DNA of 64,000 nucleotides from Epilithonimonas bovis DSM 19482 (GTDB lineage: Bacteria; Bacteroidota; Bacteroidia; Flavobacteriales; Weeksellaceae), in the NCBI RefSeq assembly GCF_900108115.1, contig NZ_FTPU01000013.1, forward strand, positions 1 to 64,000. Reading direction: 5' to 3'. Below are positions 25,450-35,983 of this stretch, in pieces. The notes beneath the pieces are model-generated. The model did not search any database. It had not been told where the DNA came from and was given only the letters and a program-made list of their open reading frames with translations. Positions within the stretch are counted from its first letter, which is position 1, and each line of letters begins with the position of its first letter. The translations under genes and the position numbers were made by a program.

Positions 25450-27174
25450 TTATACTGCACTTAATTCGAATGTAAATATGCTTCCTCCTCCGTACTCGCT
25501 TTTCACTTTCAGTGTTCCACCCTGTGTTTCAATAAATTCTTTACTGATACTTAAACCAAGCCCAGTACCTTCTTTTTTTGTTCCCGGTATTCTAAAATAG
25601 CGTTCAAAAACCTTAGAAACATATTGAGGTTGAATCCCCTGCCCCGTATCCGTTACTGAAAAAATGATCTTATCTGTTTCTCTTTTGACTTCGATAATGA
25701 TTTCTGAATTTTCATAAGAATAGCGAACCGCATTCGATAAAAGGTTATTCAGTACCCAAGAGGTTTTTTCCAGATCCGCAGATACCAATTTTAGATCTGA
25801 ATCAATTCTGGTGATCAAGCGTATGTTCTTTTGCTCAGCCGATGCCCTGTTGGCTTCTGTTGCATAATCGACAATGTCAGAAATTTTGGAAGGTTTGATA
25901 TTTAATTTGATGGAACCGCTTTCCAACTGTGCAATATCAAGCAGTTCGCCTGTAATTTTCAAAAGGCGGTTGGTATCATCTTTTATCCCATTGACCAAAT
26001 TGAGCTGATCTGGGTTCAAAGGCCCTACCTTATCATTTTCAAGTAGCTGCAGTCCCATTTTTATAGAGGAAATTGGAGTTTTAAATTCGTGAGAGACTGT
26101 TCCTATGAAATTGGTTTTGGCAACATCCAATTCCTTCAGCGGCGTTACATTATGAAGCATAATAACCTGCCCTATAAACTGAGTACTTTGCTCACCTGTA
26201 GGTAAAATGTTAATATCAACAATATCTTTTTCGAAGTAGCTCTCTTTACCGTAAGCATAAATTTTCATTACTTCATTTTTTGTCCTGTTTTCAGACTCTA
26301 TAATATCTTTAATGATAGTTCTTACCAGATCATTGGTAACTGCGACATCCTGAATCAGTTTTCCTAAGCAGTTTTCTCTTTTGAGTCCTGTAATAGTAAG
26401 AGCTTCATCATTTATAAAAAGAATTTTCCGGTTCTCATCTATTCCAATAACTGGATCACTCATATTATCAATAAGGGTTTCAATCCTTTTTTTGCCTTTC
26501 AGTATTTTTTCAATCTTACTTTCGGAAAACTCCTGTATTTTTTCTGCCATCGTATTAAAAGATCTGGCAAGCTCACCAAACTCACTGCTGCTTTCAAAAT
26601 GAACCCGCTCCTTGTAATTCTGGTTAGCAATCTGTTTGATACTTACCGTTAGCTGACGAATTGGATCCGCAATATTGGAGGGCAAATTGACCATTAAAAT
26701 AAAGGCCATAATAAAACAAAGCATTCCAACAATTGAAATCATCGTAATTGCATTCTGCGCCGTATCATCTGCTATTGAGCTTTTATGCTGAATAGCTGCC
26801 ATATTTAGCTGCATCAGTTCGGTCAGGTCTTTCCTGATGGATGATTTTAAAGCTGAATTTTCAGGATTTTTTTTTAGTACCCCGAAATGTGTTACGATTT
26901 TCTCTGTAGCCTCTTTTTCTCCAGGCTCGGTTACATTCTTTCTCTGTTTTTCAAGATGCTTTTCAAAAACGTCGAAAGCTAAGGGATCTGAATTCACTTC
27001 TTCAAGGGCAAGAAGCATATTTCTGGAATATTGAAGCGTGTTATAATTGGCTTTCAGAATGTTATTGGTGTCTTTTTTAAGCTGATTGATGTACCAACCG
27101 CTCAACACTGACAATACCAATATCATCATAAAAAGCAGTCCGACACCTATATTGAGTTTAGTTTTTATTTTCAT
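25450..27174 (-). CDS. sensor histidine kinase (HAMP-PAS-HisKA-HATPase) of the kdp locus
   Basis: 574 residues: transmembrane helices at ~8-28 and ~147-167 flanking a ~115-residue periplasmic helical sensor, HAMP (~167-222), PAS (~230-340), HisKA with the phospho-accepting histidine in TVSHEFKTPISSIKMGL (~363), and an ATPase domain with NNLLSNAVRYS, DTGQGIQ and GTGLGLSISKE. Its start overlaps the kdpD stop (TAATG), so the two are co-translated. In E. coli these modules are fused in KdpD; here sensing (KdpD/USP) and kinase are separate proteins. The likely partner is the sigma-54 type regulator at 34504. Confidence 0.9.
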   Translation of the reverse strand: MKIKTKLNIGVGLLFMMILVLSVLSGWYINQLKKDTNNILKANYNTLQYSRNMLLALEEVNSDPLAFDVFEKHLEKQRKNVTEPGEKEATEKIVTHFGVLKKNPENSALKSSIRKDLTELMQLNMAAIQHKSSIADDTAQNAITMISIVGMLCFIMAFILMVNLPSNIADPIRQLTVSIKQIANQNYKERVHFESSSEFGELARSFNTMAEKIQEFSESKIEKILKGKKRIETLIDNMSDPVIGIDENRKILFINDEALTITGLKRENCLGKLIQDVAVTNDLVRTIIKDIIESENRTKNEVMKIYAYGKESYFEKDIVDINILPTGEQSTQFIGQVIMLHNVTPLKELDVAKTNFIGTVSHEFKTPISSIKMGLQLLENDKVGPLNPDQLNLVNGIKDDTNRLLKITGELLDIAQLESGSIKLNIKPSKISDIVDYATEANRASAEQKNIRLITRIDSDLKLVSADLEKTSWVLNNLLSNAVRYSYENSEIIIEVKRETDKIIFSVTDTGQGIQPQYVSKVFERYFRIPGTKKEGTGLGLSISKEFIETQGGTLKVKSEYGGGSIFTFELSAV

Positions 27175-28295
27175 TACGACAAAATTACTAAGTCTATGTT
27201 TTCCTGAGATAATTTATTCAGCAAAGTATTGAAAGTATCGGTTGCCAGAATGATTTTCCACAAATTCAAATGCGGTTTTCCGATGCAAACCGTTGTGATT
27301 TTCCGTTCTTCACATTGTTCCATTATGGCGCGAGCGACTTTTGTATCTTCCACTTTAATGATTTCGGCGCCTAATTCTGTAGCTAATTTAAAGTTATTAA
27401 TCAAATGCCTTTGCTTATCCAACGCAATTTTATCTGAACTTTCTCTCGGAATCTGAACATACAAAAGATACCAAGAACTGTTGTAATAATTCGCTAATCT
27501 GGCAGTTTTTCTGATAACATTTTTTGCTGTTTTTTCATTGGAACTGATGCAAGCCAAGAATTTTTCTTTTTTAACGGATTTATGAATCGTTACTTCAGTT
27601 TCCACTTTTCTCGTTACCTGTGAAGCGACTTCTCTCAATGCCAATTCACGAAGTTGAAGAATATTTTCAGATTTAAAAAAATTATTGAGTGCAGAATTGA
27701 TTTTGGATTGGTCATAGATTTTCCCTGCTTTCAAACGGTCAATCAATTCTTCGGAAGTCAAATCAATATTTACCACCTCATCTGCCTGAGCCAAAACATT
27801 ATCGGGAATACGTTCCTGAACTTCGATATTGGTAATCATTTTCACATCTTCATTCAGACTTTCTATATGTTGAATATTCACAGCACTGATGACATTAATT
27901 CCAGAATCCAGAATATCCATCACATCCTGCCAGCGTTTTTCGTTTTTGCTTCCTTGGATGTTGGTATGAGCCAATTCATCCACAATTACAACCTCGGGGC
28001 GAAGATTAATCACCGCCTGAACGTCTAATTCTTCTAATTCTTTCCCTTTATAGAATAATTTTCTCCTTGGAATAATGGGAAGGCCATCCAGCAAAGCGTG
28101 CGTTTCTTTACGTTGATGCGTTTCGATGTATCCGATTGTCACATCAATTCCGCTTGTTAAAAGAGCGTGTGCTTCCTGCAACATACGATAGGTTTTTCCC
28201 ACACCTGCGCTCATTCCGATGTAGATTTTGAATTTCCCTCTTCTCGATTTTTTGATGAGATTGAGAAAGTCCTGTGCAGAATTCTTTTCATCCAT
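27174..28295 (-). CDS. kdpD: KdpD N-terminal sensor (KdpD + USP domains, no kinase)
   Basis: 373 residues: the KdpD domain with Walker A-like GMSAGVGKTYRMLQEA (~27) and VIVDELAHTNIQGSKN (~102), then a universal-stress-protein domain (~245-373). The transmembrane, HisKA and ATPase parts of full KdpD are absent; the kinase next door supplies them. KdpD-N binds ATP and c-di-AMP in other bacteria and senses K+ need. It is the penultimate gene of the kdp operon. Confidence 0.92.
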   Translation of the reverse strand: MDEKNSAQDFLNLIKKSRRGKFKIYIGMSAGVGKTYRMLQEAHALLTSGIDVTIGYIETHQRKETHALLDGLPIIPRRKLFYKGKELEELDVQAVINLRPEVVIVDELAHTNIQGSKNEKRWQDVMDILDSGINVISAVNIQHIESLNEDVKMITNIEVQERIPDNVLAQADEVVNIDLTSEELIDRLKAGKIYDQSKINSALNNFFKSENILQLRELALREVASQVTRKVETEVTIHKSVKKEKFLACISSNEKTAKNVIRKTARLANYYNSSWYLLYVQIPRESSDKIALDKQRHLINNFKLATELGAEIIKVEDTKVARAIMEQCEERKITTVCIGKPHLNLWKIILATDTFNTLLNKLSQENIDLVILS

Positions 28296-28374
28296 AACAG
28301 ATTGTCTTATTCAAAGTTATTAAATACCCTGTCAAAATTTTTGACAAGGGATTTTTTTGCTAAATATGGAGATT

Positions 28375-29466
28375 TTAAAAACTTACTGCTAATGAAGTCA
28401 CTGCCATTAAGTTGTTTGATTTCAAATTATTATCTCTATTGATAAAGATGTCATCTTTACTGCTTAGATTCTTAAGTTCTGTTCTCCAAACGAGATTCGG
28501 AAGAATCCGGTAATCTGCGTTTACAGAATAGCCAAACGTTTTAAATCCGTCGGCTGTTCCTGTTGCAATCATTACGCCTTTTTCATCGCTGTAATATTCG
28601 CCTCTTGCTGCAATGCTGAATTTCTCTGTCGGATAATATTTAGCAATTACAACCGGAGAATACCAAATATTATACTGGTCGCTTCCTTTTGCTTTTTGCT
28701 CTGCACCGATATCGAAACCTGTAATCAAAGCAAACTTTTTACTGATTTGGAAACTTCCGTACAAGTTGTGGAAATATCTCATTTGTCTGATGCTGTCCGG
28801 TTTATCGTTTCCGATGAAAGAACTGCTGTTTAAAGTGATTTTTTCTGAAGGTTTATAAGTCAACTGATGACCGAAAGCAACTGTAGAGTTTCCGTCTAAT
28901 CGCTGAATTCTTTGCCAACCGTTTAGAACTAAACCGCTCAAAAACCACTTTCCGCTGTCGCTGGTGTAAGAGATTTTGGCACCGCTTTCAAAATAAGGCG
29001 AGTTGTCTGCCAACATACTTCTTGTCAACGTAAAGCAATCTTTGCTGATGGCACTTTCAAAACCGATGTGTGATGGCATTACACCAGCATCAATCCAGAG
29101 ATTTTTGTTTTTTGATATTTTTACCCCAACATTGGCTTCATAAACATTTTCCAAAACTCCAGGTTCTGCGGCGTAGTTTGAATTCATATAAGTTCCTACT
29201 CCCAATGCTATATTAGCTCTTAATCTTTCCGTTTCGTAGTTTGCCTTTACAAATCCCAAATTAAGGTTCACCTCATTGTTTCTGTTGTGGCTGTACACAA
29301 ATCCGGGTCTTGTATTGTTTTCAGGATTATTAAAATCGTACTGATAATACACTTCTGCATAACCAGAAATTATTAAAGGGTTTTTAGTTTCAGTTTCTTC
29401 CTGAGCGTGCAGTGTAGAAACTGCGCCAAGCATTGCAAATGCCAGTAATGATAGTTTTCTTTTCAT
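28375..29466 (-). CDS. outer-membrane beta-barrel porin of the kdp operon
   Basis: 363 residues with a signal peptide (1-21, ...STLHAQ) and alternating beta strands typical of a 14-16-stranded barrel, ending in the aromatic LAVSF. It lies between kdpC and kdpD on the same strand, 15 bp after kdpC, as in other Bacteroidetes kdp clusters; it may give K+ a route across the outer membrane. No closer family name can be given. Confidence 0.82.
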   Translation of the reverse strand: MKRKLSLLAFAMLGAVSTLHAQEETETKNPLIISGYAEVYYQYDFNNPENNTRPGFVYSHNRNNEVNLNLGFVKANYETERLRANIALGVGTYMNSNYAAEPGVLENVYEANVGVKISKNKNLWIDAGVMPSHIGFESAISKDCFTLTRSMLADNSPYFESGAKISYTSDSGKWFLSGLVLNGWQRIQRLDGNSTVAFGHQLTYKPSEKITLNSSSFIGNDKPDSIRQMRYFHNLYGSFQISKKFALITGFDIGAEQKAKGSDQYNIWYSPVVIAKYYPTEKFSIAARGEYYSDEKGVMIATGTADGFKTFGYSVNADYRILPNLVWRTELKNLSSKDDIFINRDNNLKSNNLMAVTSLAVSF

Positions 29467-29481
29467 TTCTAAATATATAAT

Positions 29482-30042
29482 TTACTTCAAACCGTCTAAT
29501 GCGATATTGAGTTTTAAAACGTTGATTTTTTCAGTTCCGAACATTCCAAGAAAGGGAGATTCGATATTGTTTTCAATCAGTGAATTGACTTTGCGGATGT
29601 CAACCTTTCTGATATCGGCAATTCTTTGAGCTTGAACCTTAGCCGCCTGAACAGAAATATTAGGGTCTAGACCAGCACCACTTGCTGTAACGATATCGGA
29701 AGGAATTTCGGATTTCTGAACTGTTGGATTATGTTTCATAAAATTTTCTACTCTTTCTTCAACATCTTTGAGATAATCAGGATTTAAAGGTCCTTTGTTA
29801 CTTCCTCCCGCTCCTGCAGCATTGTAGTCTACAGCCGAAGGACGTGACCAGAAATATTCGTCTTTATCGAATTTTTGTCCGACATTGGCGTAAAATTTCT
29901 TGCCGTTATGCTCTATGATTTCTCCTTTTCCATTATTGGGAGCAGCTTGTGCAATTCCGAAAATGAAAAGCGTGTAGAATCCTGAAAAAAATACAGCACA
30001 GAATAATGTTAATCTGATGGCTGGTAATATATTTTGTTTCAT
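29482..30042 (-). CDS. kdpC: K+-transporting ATPase subunit C
   Basis: 186 residues with a single N-terminal membrane helix (~8-32) and the periplasmic domain marked by FWSRPSAVDYNAAGAGGSN, SGAGLDPNISVQAAKVQAQR and VNVLKLN-type ending. KdpC stabilises the KdpFABC complex. It lies directly behind kdpB. Confidence 0.95.
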   Translation of the reverse strand: MKQNILPAIRLTLFCAVFFSGFYTLFIFGIAQAAPNNGKGEIIEHNGKKFYANVGQKFDKDEYFWSRPSAVDYNAAGAGGSNKGPLNPDYLKDVEERVENFMKHNPTVQKSEIPSDIVTASGAGLDPNISVQAAKVQAQRIADIRKVDIRKVNSLIENNIESPFLGMFGTEKINVLKLNIALDGLK

Positions 30043-30124
30043 AATTTTAATAATTGATAATTGAAAGTTGATAATTGAAATCTAAAATCTATATTATTAC
30101 AATTTTTATTTTTCAATTTTACAT

Positions 30125-32146
30125 TTATATAAAAACTGATACGATTAAGTCTATGATTTTAATTCCGATAAATGGAATGATTACTCCTCCTAAACCGTAA
30201 ATTAAAAGGTTTCTTCTTAATAATGCACTTGCTCCGATTGGTTTGTAAGCCACACCTTTCAAAGCTAATGGAATTAACATCGGGATTACAATTGCGTTGA
30301 AGATTACGGCTGAAAGAATCGCTGATTCAGGTGAATGAAGTCCCATAATATTCAATCCTTGCAATGCCGGAATGGAAGCAATAAATAATGCCGGAACAAT
30401 CGCAAAATACTTCGCCACGTCATTCGCAATACTGAATGTTGTAAGAGTTCCTCTCGTCATCAGTAATTGTTTTCCGATTTCTACCACTTCAATTAATTTG
30501 GTTGGGTCATTATCCAAATCCACCATATTTCCGGCCTCTTTCGCAGCCTGCGTTCCACTGTTCATCGCAACACCGACATCTGCCTGAGCAAGAGCCGGAG
30601 CATCGTTGGTTCCGTCTCCCATCATCGCTACCAATCTTCCTTCAGACTGTTCTTTCTTGATGTAGTTCATCTTATCTTCAGGTTTTGCTTCTGCGATAAA
30701 ATCATCTACTCCAGCTTTTTCAGCAATAAATTTAGCTGTCAGAGGATTATCTCCGGTTACCATTACGGTTTTAATACCCATTTTTCTCAATCGGTCAAAA
30801 CGCTCTTTGATTCCAGGTTTGATAATATCCTGTAATTCTATAACCCCAAGTGCTTTTTCATTTTCTGAAACCACGAGCGGCGTACCACCGTTTTGCGAAA
30901 TTTCTCTGACTCTCTCTGCAACTTCGGGTGGGAAAGTATTGCCCGCATTTGTAACAATATTTTTAATTGCGTCAGTTGCACCTTTTCTAATTCGCGTGTT
31001 TTCATAATCAATACCTGAGCTTCTGGTTTCTGCCGTAAACGTGATGAATTCAGGATTTTTCACTTCATAACTCAGAGGATTAATTCCTGCCAATTCAATA
31101 ATTGATTTCCCCTCAGGTGTTTCATCAGCCATAGAGCTTAGGACAGCTGCTTTTATTAGAGCTCTTTCATCCACCCCATTTGCCGGATAAAAATTTGTCG
31201 CTTTTCTGTTTCCGATGGTAATTGTTCCGGTTTTATCCAATAATAAAACATCAATATCACCCGCAGTTTCCACTGCTTTACCACTTTTAGTAATCACGTT
31301 GGCTCTTAAAGCTCTGTCCATTCCTGCAATACCGATGGCTGATAACAGACCACCAATCGTCGTTGGAATAAGACATACAAATAATGAGATAAATGCTGCA
31401 ATGGTAATTGGTGTATGGGCATAATCAGCGAATGGTTTCAAGGTCACTGTTACAATAACAAAAACCAATGTAAATCCAGCTAAAAGAATCGTTAAAGCAA
31501 TTTCGTTTGGTGTTTTCTGTCTTGAAGCGCCTTCCACCAAAGCAATCATTTTATCAAGGAAACTTTCTCCCGGTTCTGTGGTTACTTTAACTTTGATTTT
31601 ATCAGAAAGAACTTTCGTACCTCCGGTTACACTGCTTTTATCACCACCGGCTTCACGGATGACGGGAGCAGATTCTCCGGTGATGGCGCTTTCGTCAATC
31701 GTTGCCAAACCTTCGATAATTTCGCCATCGGACGGAATGATATCTCCTGTTTCACAAACAAAGACATCTCCTTTTCTTAGTTGGTTGGATGGCACTATTT
31801 TAACTTCATTACTTGAAGTCAGCATTTTTGCAGGTGTTTCTTCTCTTGTTTTTCTCAAAGAATCTGCCTGAGCTTTACCTCTTGCTTCGGCAATAGCTTC
31901 GGCGAAGTTGGCGAAAAGTAAAGTGATGAATAATATAAATGTTACAATAATATTATAGATCAAACTTCCCTGACTTTGCTCACCCATTGCGATCCACAGA
32001 CAAACACCTGCCATTACCAAAGTCCCTATGTACACCATAAACATCACCGGATTTCGGAACATCTTTGCCGGGTGCAGTTTTATAAATGATTGTTTCAGCG
32101 CTTCATTGACTAATTCTGCCTGAAACAAGTTGTTATTTCCTTTCAT
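30125..32146 (-). CDS. kdpB: K+-transporting P-type ATPase subunit B
   Basis: 673 residues, the ATP-hydrolysing subunit. The phosphorylated aspartate is in [14 protein letters not shown] (~304), with TGES (~158), the nucleotide-binding [12 protein letters not shown] region and the hinge [16 protein letters not shown] (~515). The number of membrane helices and length match KdpB. It lies 17 bp after kdpA. Confidence 0.96.
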   Translation of the reverse strand: MKGNNNLFQAELVNEALKQSFIKLHPAKMFRNPVMFMVYIGTLVMAGVCLWIAMGEQSQGSLIYNIIVTFILFITLLFANFAEAIAEARGKAQADSLRKTREETPAKMLTSSNEVKIVPSNQLRKGDVFVCETGDIIPSDGEIIEGLATIDESAITGESAPVIREAGGDKSSVTGGTKVLSDKIKVKVTTEPGESFLDKMIALVEGASRQKTPNEIALTILLAGFTLVFVIVTVTLKPFADYAHTPITIAAFISLFVCLIPTTIGGLLSAIGIAGMDRALRANVITKSGKAVETAGDIDVLLLDKTGTITIGNRKATNFYPANGVDERALIKAAVLSSMADETPEGKSIIELAGINPLSYEVKNPEFITFTAETRSSGIDYENTRIRKGATDAIKNIVTNAGNTFPPEVAERVREISQNGGTPLVVSENEKALGVIELQDIIKPGIKERFDRLRKMGIKTVMVTGDNPLTAKFIAEKAGVDDFIAEAKPEDKMNYIKKEQSEGRLVAMMGDGTNDAPALAQADVGVAMNSGTQAAKEAGNMVDLDNDPTKLIEVVEIGKQLLMTRGTLTTFSIANDVAKYFAIVPALFIASIPALQGLNIMGLHSPESAILSAVIFNAIVIPMLIPLALKGVAYKPIGASALLRRNLLIYGLGGVIIPFIGIKIIDLIVSVFI

Positions 32147-32163
32147 TATAATATAGATAAGAA

Positions 32164-33861
32164 TTAAAGTGAAAAATATTCAGCGATTGGACCTAATGCT
32201 AACGCCGGAAAGAATGACAACGCTGCTACAATTGCAATCACCGCAAACACCATTAAACCGAATGTTGCTGTATCTGTTTTGAGCGTTCCTGCACTTTCAG
32301 GGATATATTTTTTAGCAGCAAGACTTCCTGCGATGGCAACCGGGCCAATAATTGGTAAATATCTGGCCATCAGCATTACGATTCCGCACGCAATATTCCA
32401 GAATGGGTTGTTATCAGCCAAACCTTCGAAACCACTTCCATTGTTGGCACTTGATGACGTAAATTCATATAACATTTCACTGAAACCGTGGAAGCCCGGA
32501 TTGTTCAACCAACTTCCGTATTCATCTGGATTGTGTGCAACCATATAACTTGAGATTGCAGTTCCTACAAGAATTAGGAAAGGGTGAAGCAATGCGATGA
32601 TCATTGCGATTTTCATTTCTCTGGCCTCGATTTTCTTCCCTAAGAATTCAGGTGTTCTTCCTACCATTAATCCACTGATGAAAACGGCGAGGATGATGAA
32701 TATATAAAAGTTTAAAAAACCTACACCTACACCTCCGTAGAACGCATTGACCATCATTCCGAGCATTGTGTTCATTCCGGAAAGCGGTGTCAGAGAATCG
32801 TGCATTGCGTTGACAGAACCGTTGCTGGTAACCGTTGTATTAATTGCCCAATAAGCAGAAGCGGCGGGTCCGAAACGAACTTCTTTGCCTTCCATACTAC
32901 CCAAATTCTGAGCAATTCCCATTTTTTCGATAGCTGGGTTTCCATTAATTTCATTAATAACTGTTGGCGTTAACAATAACAGAAATCCTACGGTCATTAC
33001 CCCGAAAATAGTCCACGCCAATTTTTTTCTTCTTAAAACATAACCCATCGCAAATACCATTGCAATCGGAATCAACATAATAGAAACTGTTTCGACAATA
33101 TTGGTAAAGTAATTTGGGTTTTCTAAAGGATGCGCAGAGTTAGGACCAAAAAATCCACCGCCATTGGTTCCTAGTTGCTTGATGGCAACGAATCCTGCTA
33201 CCGGACCACGGCTTACCTCAACTTTATCACCCTGTAATGTTGTAATCGGGTCTTTTCCTTCGAAAGTCATTGGTGTTCCGTTAAAAGCCAATAATGAAGC
33301 TACAACTACAGCGATTGGGAATAAAACTCTTGTGCAAGTTCTGATAAATAAAAAGTAAAAATTTCCTAACTTATCCGCTGTTCTTTCCTTCATAGCCAGG
33401 AAAACCATACCTGCAATAGCAATACCGCAGCCTGCGGAGATAAACTGCCACAGCATCAATGTCAATTGCCCCAAATAAGACAACCCTGATTCTCCGGAAT
33501 AATGCTGAAGATTAGTATTGGTCACAAAACTTACTGCCGTATTGAAAGCCAGATCGCCGCTCATTGACGGGTTATTATCCGGATTTAGAGGAAGCCAGCT
33601 CATATTGGTCAAAACAAACATCGAAATGAGAAACCATACCACATTGATGGTCAGCAATGCTGAAAGGTGCTGTTTCCAGTTCATTTCTGAATTTGGATCT
33701 ATTCCGGAAATTCTGTAAAATAGTTTGTCGATTGGATCAAAAAGTCCGTCCAAAAAGGTTTTTTCTTTGGTAAAGATCTTTCCAATATATCTCCCCAGAG
33801 GAATTGCCAGCAAAACCACTAAGGCATACATCAGCAAAATTCCTGTAATTTCTGTATTCAT
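32164..33861 (-). CDS. kdpA: K+-transporting ATPase subunit A (channel)
   Basis: 565 residues with ~10 membrane helices and the four selectivity-filter-like loops of KdpA, among them [14 protein letters not shown] (~109), [20 protein letters not shown] (~230) and [16 protein letters not shown] (~467). It binds and passes K+ to KdpB. It follows the small membrane ORFs and kdpF. Confidence 0.96.
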   Translation of the reverse strand: MNTEITGILLMYALVVLLAIPLGRYIGKIFTKEKTFLDGLFDPIDKLFYRISGIDPNSEMNWKQHLSALLTINVVWFLISMFVLTNMSWLPLNPDNNPSMSGDLAFNTAVSFVTNTNLQHYSGESGLSYLGQLTLMLWQFISAGCGIAIAGMVFLAMKERTADKLGNFYFLFIRTCTRVLFPIAVVVASLLAFNGTPMTFEGKDPITTLQGDKVEVSRGPVAGFVAIKQLGTNGGGFFGPNSAHPLENPNYFTNIVETVSIMLIPIAMVFAMGYVLRRKKLAWTIFGVMTVGFLLLLTPTVINEINGNPAIEKMGIAQNLGSMEGKEVRFGPAASAYWAINTTVTSNGSVNAMHDSLTPLSGMNTMLGMMVNAFYGGVGVGFLNFYIFIILAVFISGLMVGRTPEFLGKKIEAREMKIAMIIALLHPFLILVGTAISSYMVAHNPDEYGSWLNNPGFHGFSEMLYEFTSSSANNGSGFEGLADNNPFWNIACGIVMLMARYLPIIGPVAIAGSLAAKKYIPESAGTLKTDTATFGLMVFAVIAIVAALSFFPALALGPIAEYFSL

Positions 33862-33864
33862 TTT

Positions 33865-34047
33865 TTATTTAATAATTTTAGTATAATGTCTATTTATTTG
33901 TGAGGTGCTTTGGTGCAGTGTTGATGATGTTAAGGCAATACCTTTAACGAAAATGATCAGATAAATAAATGCTGCTACAAAGGAGATCCAAAATAGTAAA
34001 GTCAGCCATTCCATCAATTTTCTTTTCGTTTGAGATCCCATCATCAT
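33865..34047 (-). CDS. small membrane protein between kdpF and kdpA
   Basis: 60 residues with one strong hydrophobic helix (about 13-33: LTLLFWISFVAAFIYLIIF) and a basic tail. Its start follows the kdpF TGA within a few bases and its stop is 3 bp before the kdpA start codon, so it is translationally packed in the operon. It is probably an accessory Kdp small subunit; unknown family. Confidence 0.65.
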   Translation of the reverse strand: MMMGSQTKRKLMEWLTLLFWISFVAAFIYLIIFVKGIALTSSTLHQSTSQINRHYTKIIK

Positions 34048-34048
34048 A

Positions 34049-34126
34049 TCAGAATTTTTCTGGTTTCACTAAGACATAGCAGATGTAAACAAATACGGCG
34101 ATGGCGATGATAAATAATGCTGTCAT
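34049..34126 (-). CDS. kdpF: KdpF, 25-residue small subunit
   Basis: The peptide MTALFIIAIAVFVYICYVLV plus KPEKF has a single helix and the PEKF ending typical of KdpF, a lipid-like stabiliser of KdpFABC. The ATG overlaps the stop of the upstream 26-residue ORF (ATGA), indicating coupling. Confidence 0.85.
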   Translation of the reverse strand: MTALFIIAIAVFVYICYVLVKPEKF

Positions 34127-34203
34127 ATCTTTTCAAAATATTTTACGGTTAGAAAAAAGAGTACAAAAAGTACTGCTCCGGTGATTGTTAGGATGAGTGT
34201 CAT
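34123..34203 (-). CDS. 26-residue membrane ORF upstream of kdpF
   Basis: One hydrophobic helix (MTLILTITGAVLFVLFFLTV) then KYFEKI. It overlaps the kdpF start by ATGA, and its own ATG follows the 35-residue ORF after 7 bp. Size and packing suggest a real micro-subunit, but conservation cannot be checked here. Confidence 0.5.
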   Translation of the reverse strand: MTLILTITGAVLFVLFFLTVKYFEKI

Positions 34204-34210
34204 TTTTTTA

Positions 34211-34318
34211 TTATAGGATTTTGATTGCAAAACTTACTACGACCATAGAACCATATAGCGCTAATAGAATGTGCCAGGGTTTACAGTGCTTTACGAATTT
34301 TAATTTCCAGTTTTTCAT
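34211..34318 (-). CDS. 35-residue membrane ORF leading the kdp operon
   Basis: A basic start (MKNWKLKFVKHCKPWH) is followed by one hydrophobic helix (ILLALYGSMVVVSFAIKIL). It is the first ORF after the upstream palindrome at 34437 and lies in tight series with the 26-residue ORF and kdpF. Confidence 0.5.
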   Translation of the reverse strand: MKNWKLKFVKHCKPWHILLALYGSMVVVSFAIKIL

Positions 34319-34436
34319 AATGTCAATTTTTTGTTATGCCAGAATAATCACAATAAGAAGTCCACAATTTAAAAAAAACAATAATCAACTGTAAATCAGA
34401 ACAATAAAAATAAAACCTATGAAATAGAAAAAGAAA

Positions 34437-34459
34437 TACCCTTTCATTTTGAAAGGGTA
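34437..34459. promoter_or_regulatory. palindrome upstream of the kdp operon (candidate activator site)
   Basis: TACCCTTTCA-N3-TGAAAGGGTA, a 10-bp perfect inverted repeat extended to 12 bp by flanking AA/TT, ~120 bp upstream of the first kdp ORF. The same element with one change lies at 36585-36607. Sigma-54 activators bind such sites ~100-150 bp upstream. It could also serve as a weak terminator for the regulator gene, which ends 45 bp away. Confidence 0.55.
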
Positions 34460-34503
34460 TTAATTGTGTTTTGATAGTGATCGATAATTTAAATGAAATT
34501 CAC

Positions 34504-35916
34504 CTATGTGTTGATTCCGTACTCTGATAATTTCCTGTATAATGTTGTCAGGGCTATATTAAGGAGACGTGCAGTTTCTGTTTTATTACCGTCGGTGTAA
34601 TTTAATACTTTCTGAATGTGAATTTTCTCTGCACTTGCCAGTTCAAAAGCAGATAAGGTTTTGTTTTTAATCCCTTCTTCGCTGATATTTTGAAGTTCCT
34701 GCGGGAGCACCTCAATCTCAAGTCGGCTGTTGTCACAAAGGATAACGCTTCGCTCGATAACGTTTCGAAGTTCGCGAATATTGCCTTTCCAAGAATGTCT
34801 TTTCAATGCTTCCAGATAATCATCGGAAAATCCGGTGATCTTTTTTCCTACTTTGGAAGAAAAGGTGTGGAGAAAACTATTGGCCAGATCTTTAATATCA
34901 CTGGTACGTTCTCTCAATGGAGGAAGATGGATGGTGAAGATGTTGATCCTGTAATAAAGATCCTCTCTGAAATTTCCGGTTTGAATTTCCTCTTCCAAAT
35001 TACGGTTGGTCGCTGCAATAATTCTGACATCAATTTTAGTGGGCTTGCTATCTCCCACTTTTAAAAATTCTCCTGATTCTAATACACGCAGAAGTTTGGC
35101 CTGCAAGTCTAAAGGCATTTCACCAATTTCGTCCAGAAAAACGGTTCCTTTATTGGCTTCTTCAAAAATCCCCTTGGAATCTTTAAACGCTCCTGTAAAG
35201 GCTCCGGCTTTATGCCCGAATAATTCGTTCTCCAGAAGCTCTTTACTAAATGCAGAGCAGTTGACCGCTATAAAATTATTTTTTATTCTTGTGCTCGCAT
35301 TATGAATGGCATTGGCAAAAACTTCCTTTCCTGTTCCTGTTTCGCCCGTCAATAAAACGGTAGCATCTGTCACTGCCACTTTTTTTCCCGATTCTATAGC
35401 TGAATTGATCTTTTTTGAATGACCGATAATGGAATCAAAAGAATGCTTGCTGCCGAGCTGTTTTTCAAGCTGTAAGATTCGTTTGTTAAGAGTAGACTTT
35501 TCAATGGCCTTATAAACCAAAGGAATGATCTTATTGTTATCATCTCCTTTGGTTATATAATCGAAAGCACCGTTTTTCATTGCCTGTACTCCGTCAGGAA
35601 TATTCCCGTATGCCGTCAGAAGAATTACTTCTATGGCAGGATATTTTTCATTGATCAGCTTTGAAAAATCGACACCGCTCCCGTCAGGTAATTTTACATC
35701 ACAGATGACAACATCAATATCACTGTATTCAAGTCTTTTGCTGGCATTTGCCAGATCTGATGCCTGAAATATTTCAAAGCCTTCTAAGCTCAGAATTTTT
35801 GAGAGTAAAACTCTTATTTTTTCTTCATCGTCAATGACCAGTATGTTATTCACTGTTTTTATTTTAATTACAAATTTACTATTATCTTTAAGTCTGCACT
35901 TACATTTTAAATGCAA
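34504..35916 (-). CDS. NtrC-family sigma-54-dependent response regulator
   Basis: 470 residues (448 from the GTG at 35853 that begins VNNILVIDDEEK, the likelier start). Receiver domain with the phospho-acceptor aspartate in DVVICDVKLPDG (~75), AAA+ domain with GETGTGKE, the sigma-54 contact loop GAFTGAFKDS, VFLDEIGEMP and REDLYYRINIF, and a Fis-type helix-turn-helix (GNKTETARLLNIALTTLYRKL). It activates sigma-54 promoters with ATP hydrolysis. Lying at the head of the kdp cluster, it probably pairs with the histidine kinase at 25450; E. coli uses the unrelated OmpR-type KdpE for this role. Confidence 0.92.
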   Translation of the reverse strand: MHLKCKCRLKDNSKFVIKIKTVNNILVIDDEEKIRVLLSKILSLEGFEIFQASDLANASKRLEYSDIDVVICDVKLPDGSGVDFSKLINEKYPAIEVILLTAYGNIPDGVQAMKNGAFDYITKGDDNNKIIPLVYKAIEKSTLNKRILQLEKQLGSKHSFDSIIGHSKKINSAIESGKKVAVTDATVLLTGETGTGKEVFANAIHNASTRIKNNFIAVNCSAFSKELLENELFGHKAGAFTGAFKDSKGIFEEANKGTVFLDEIGEMPLDLQAKLLRVLESGEFLKVGDSKPTKIDVRIIAATNRNLEEEIQTGNFREDLYYRINIFTIHLPPLRERTSDIKDLANSFLHTFSSKVGKKITGFSDDYLEALKRHSWKGNIRELRNVIERSVILCDNSRLEIEVLPQELQNISEEGIKNKTLSAFELASAEKIHIQKVLNYTDGNKTETARLLNIALTTLYRKLSEYGINT

Positions 35917-35983
35917 AAATCAGCAGACTTTCGAAAACCTGCTGATGTTATAATTGAACATTCAATACTGCTGCTCACTATTA

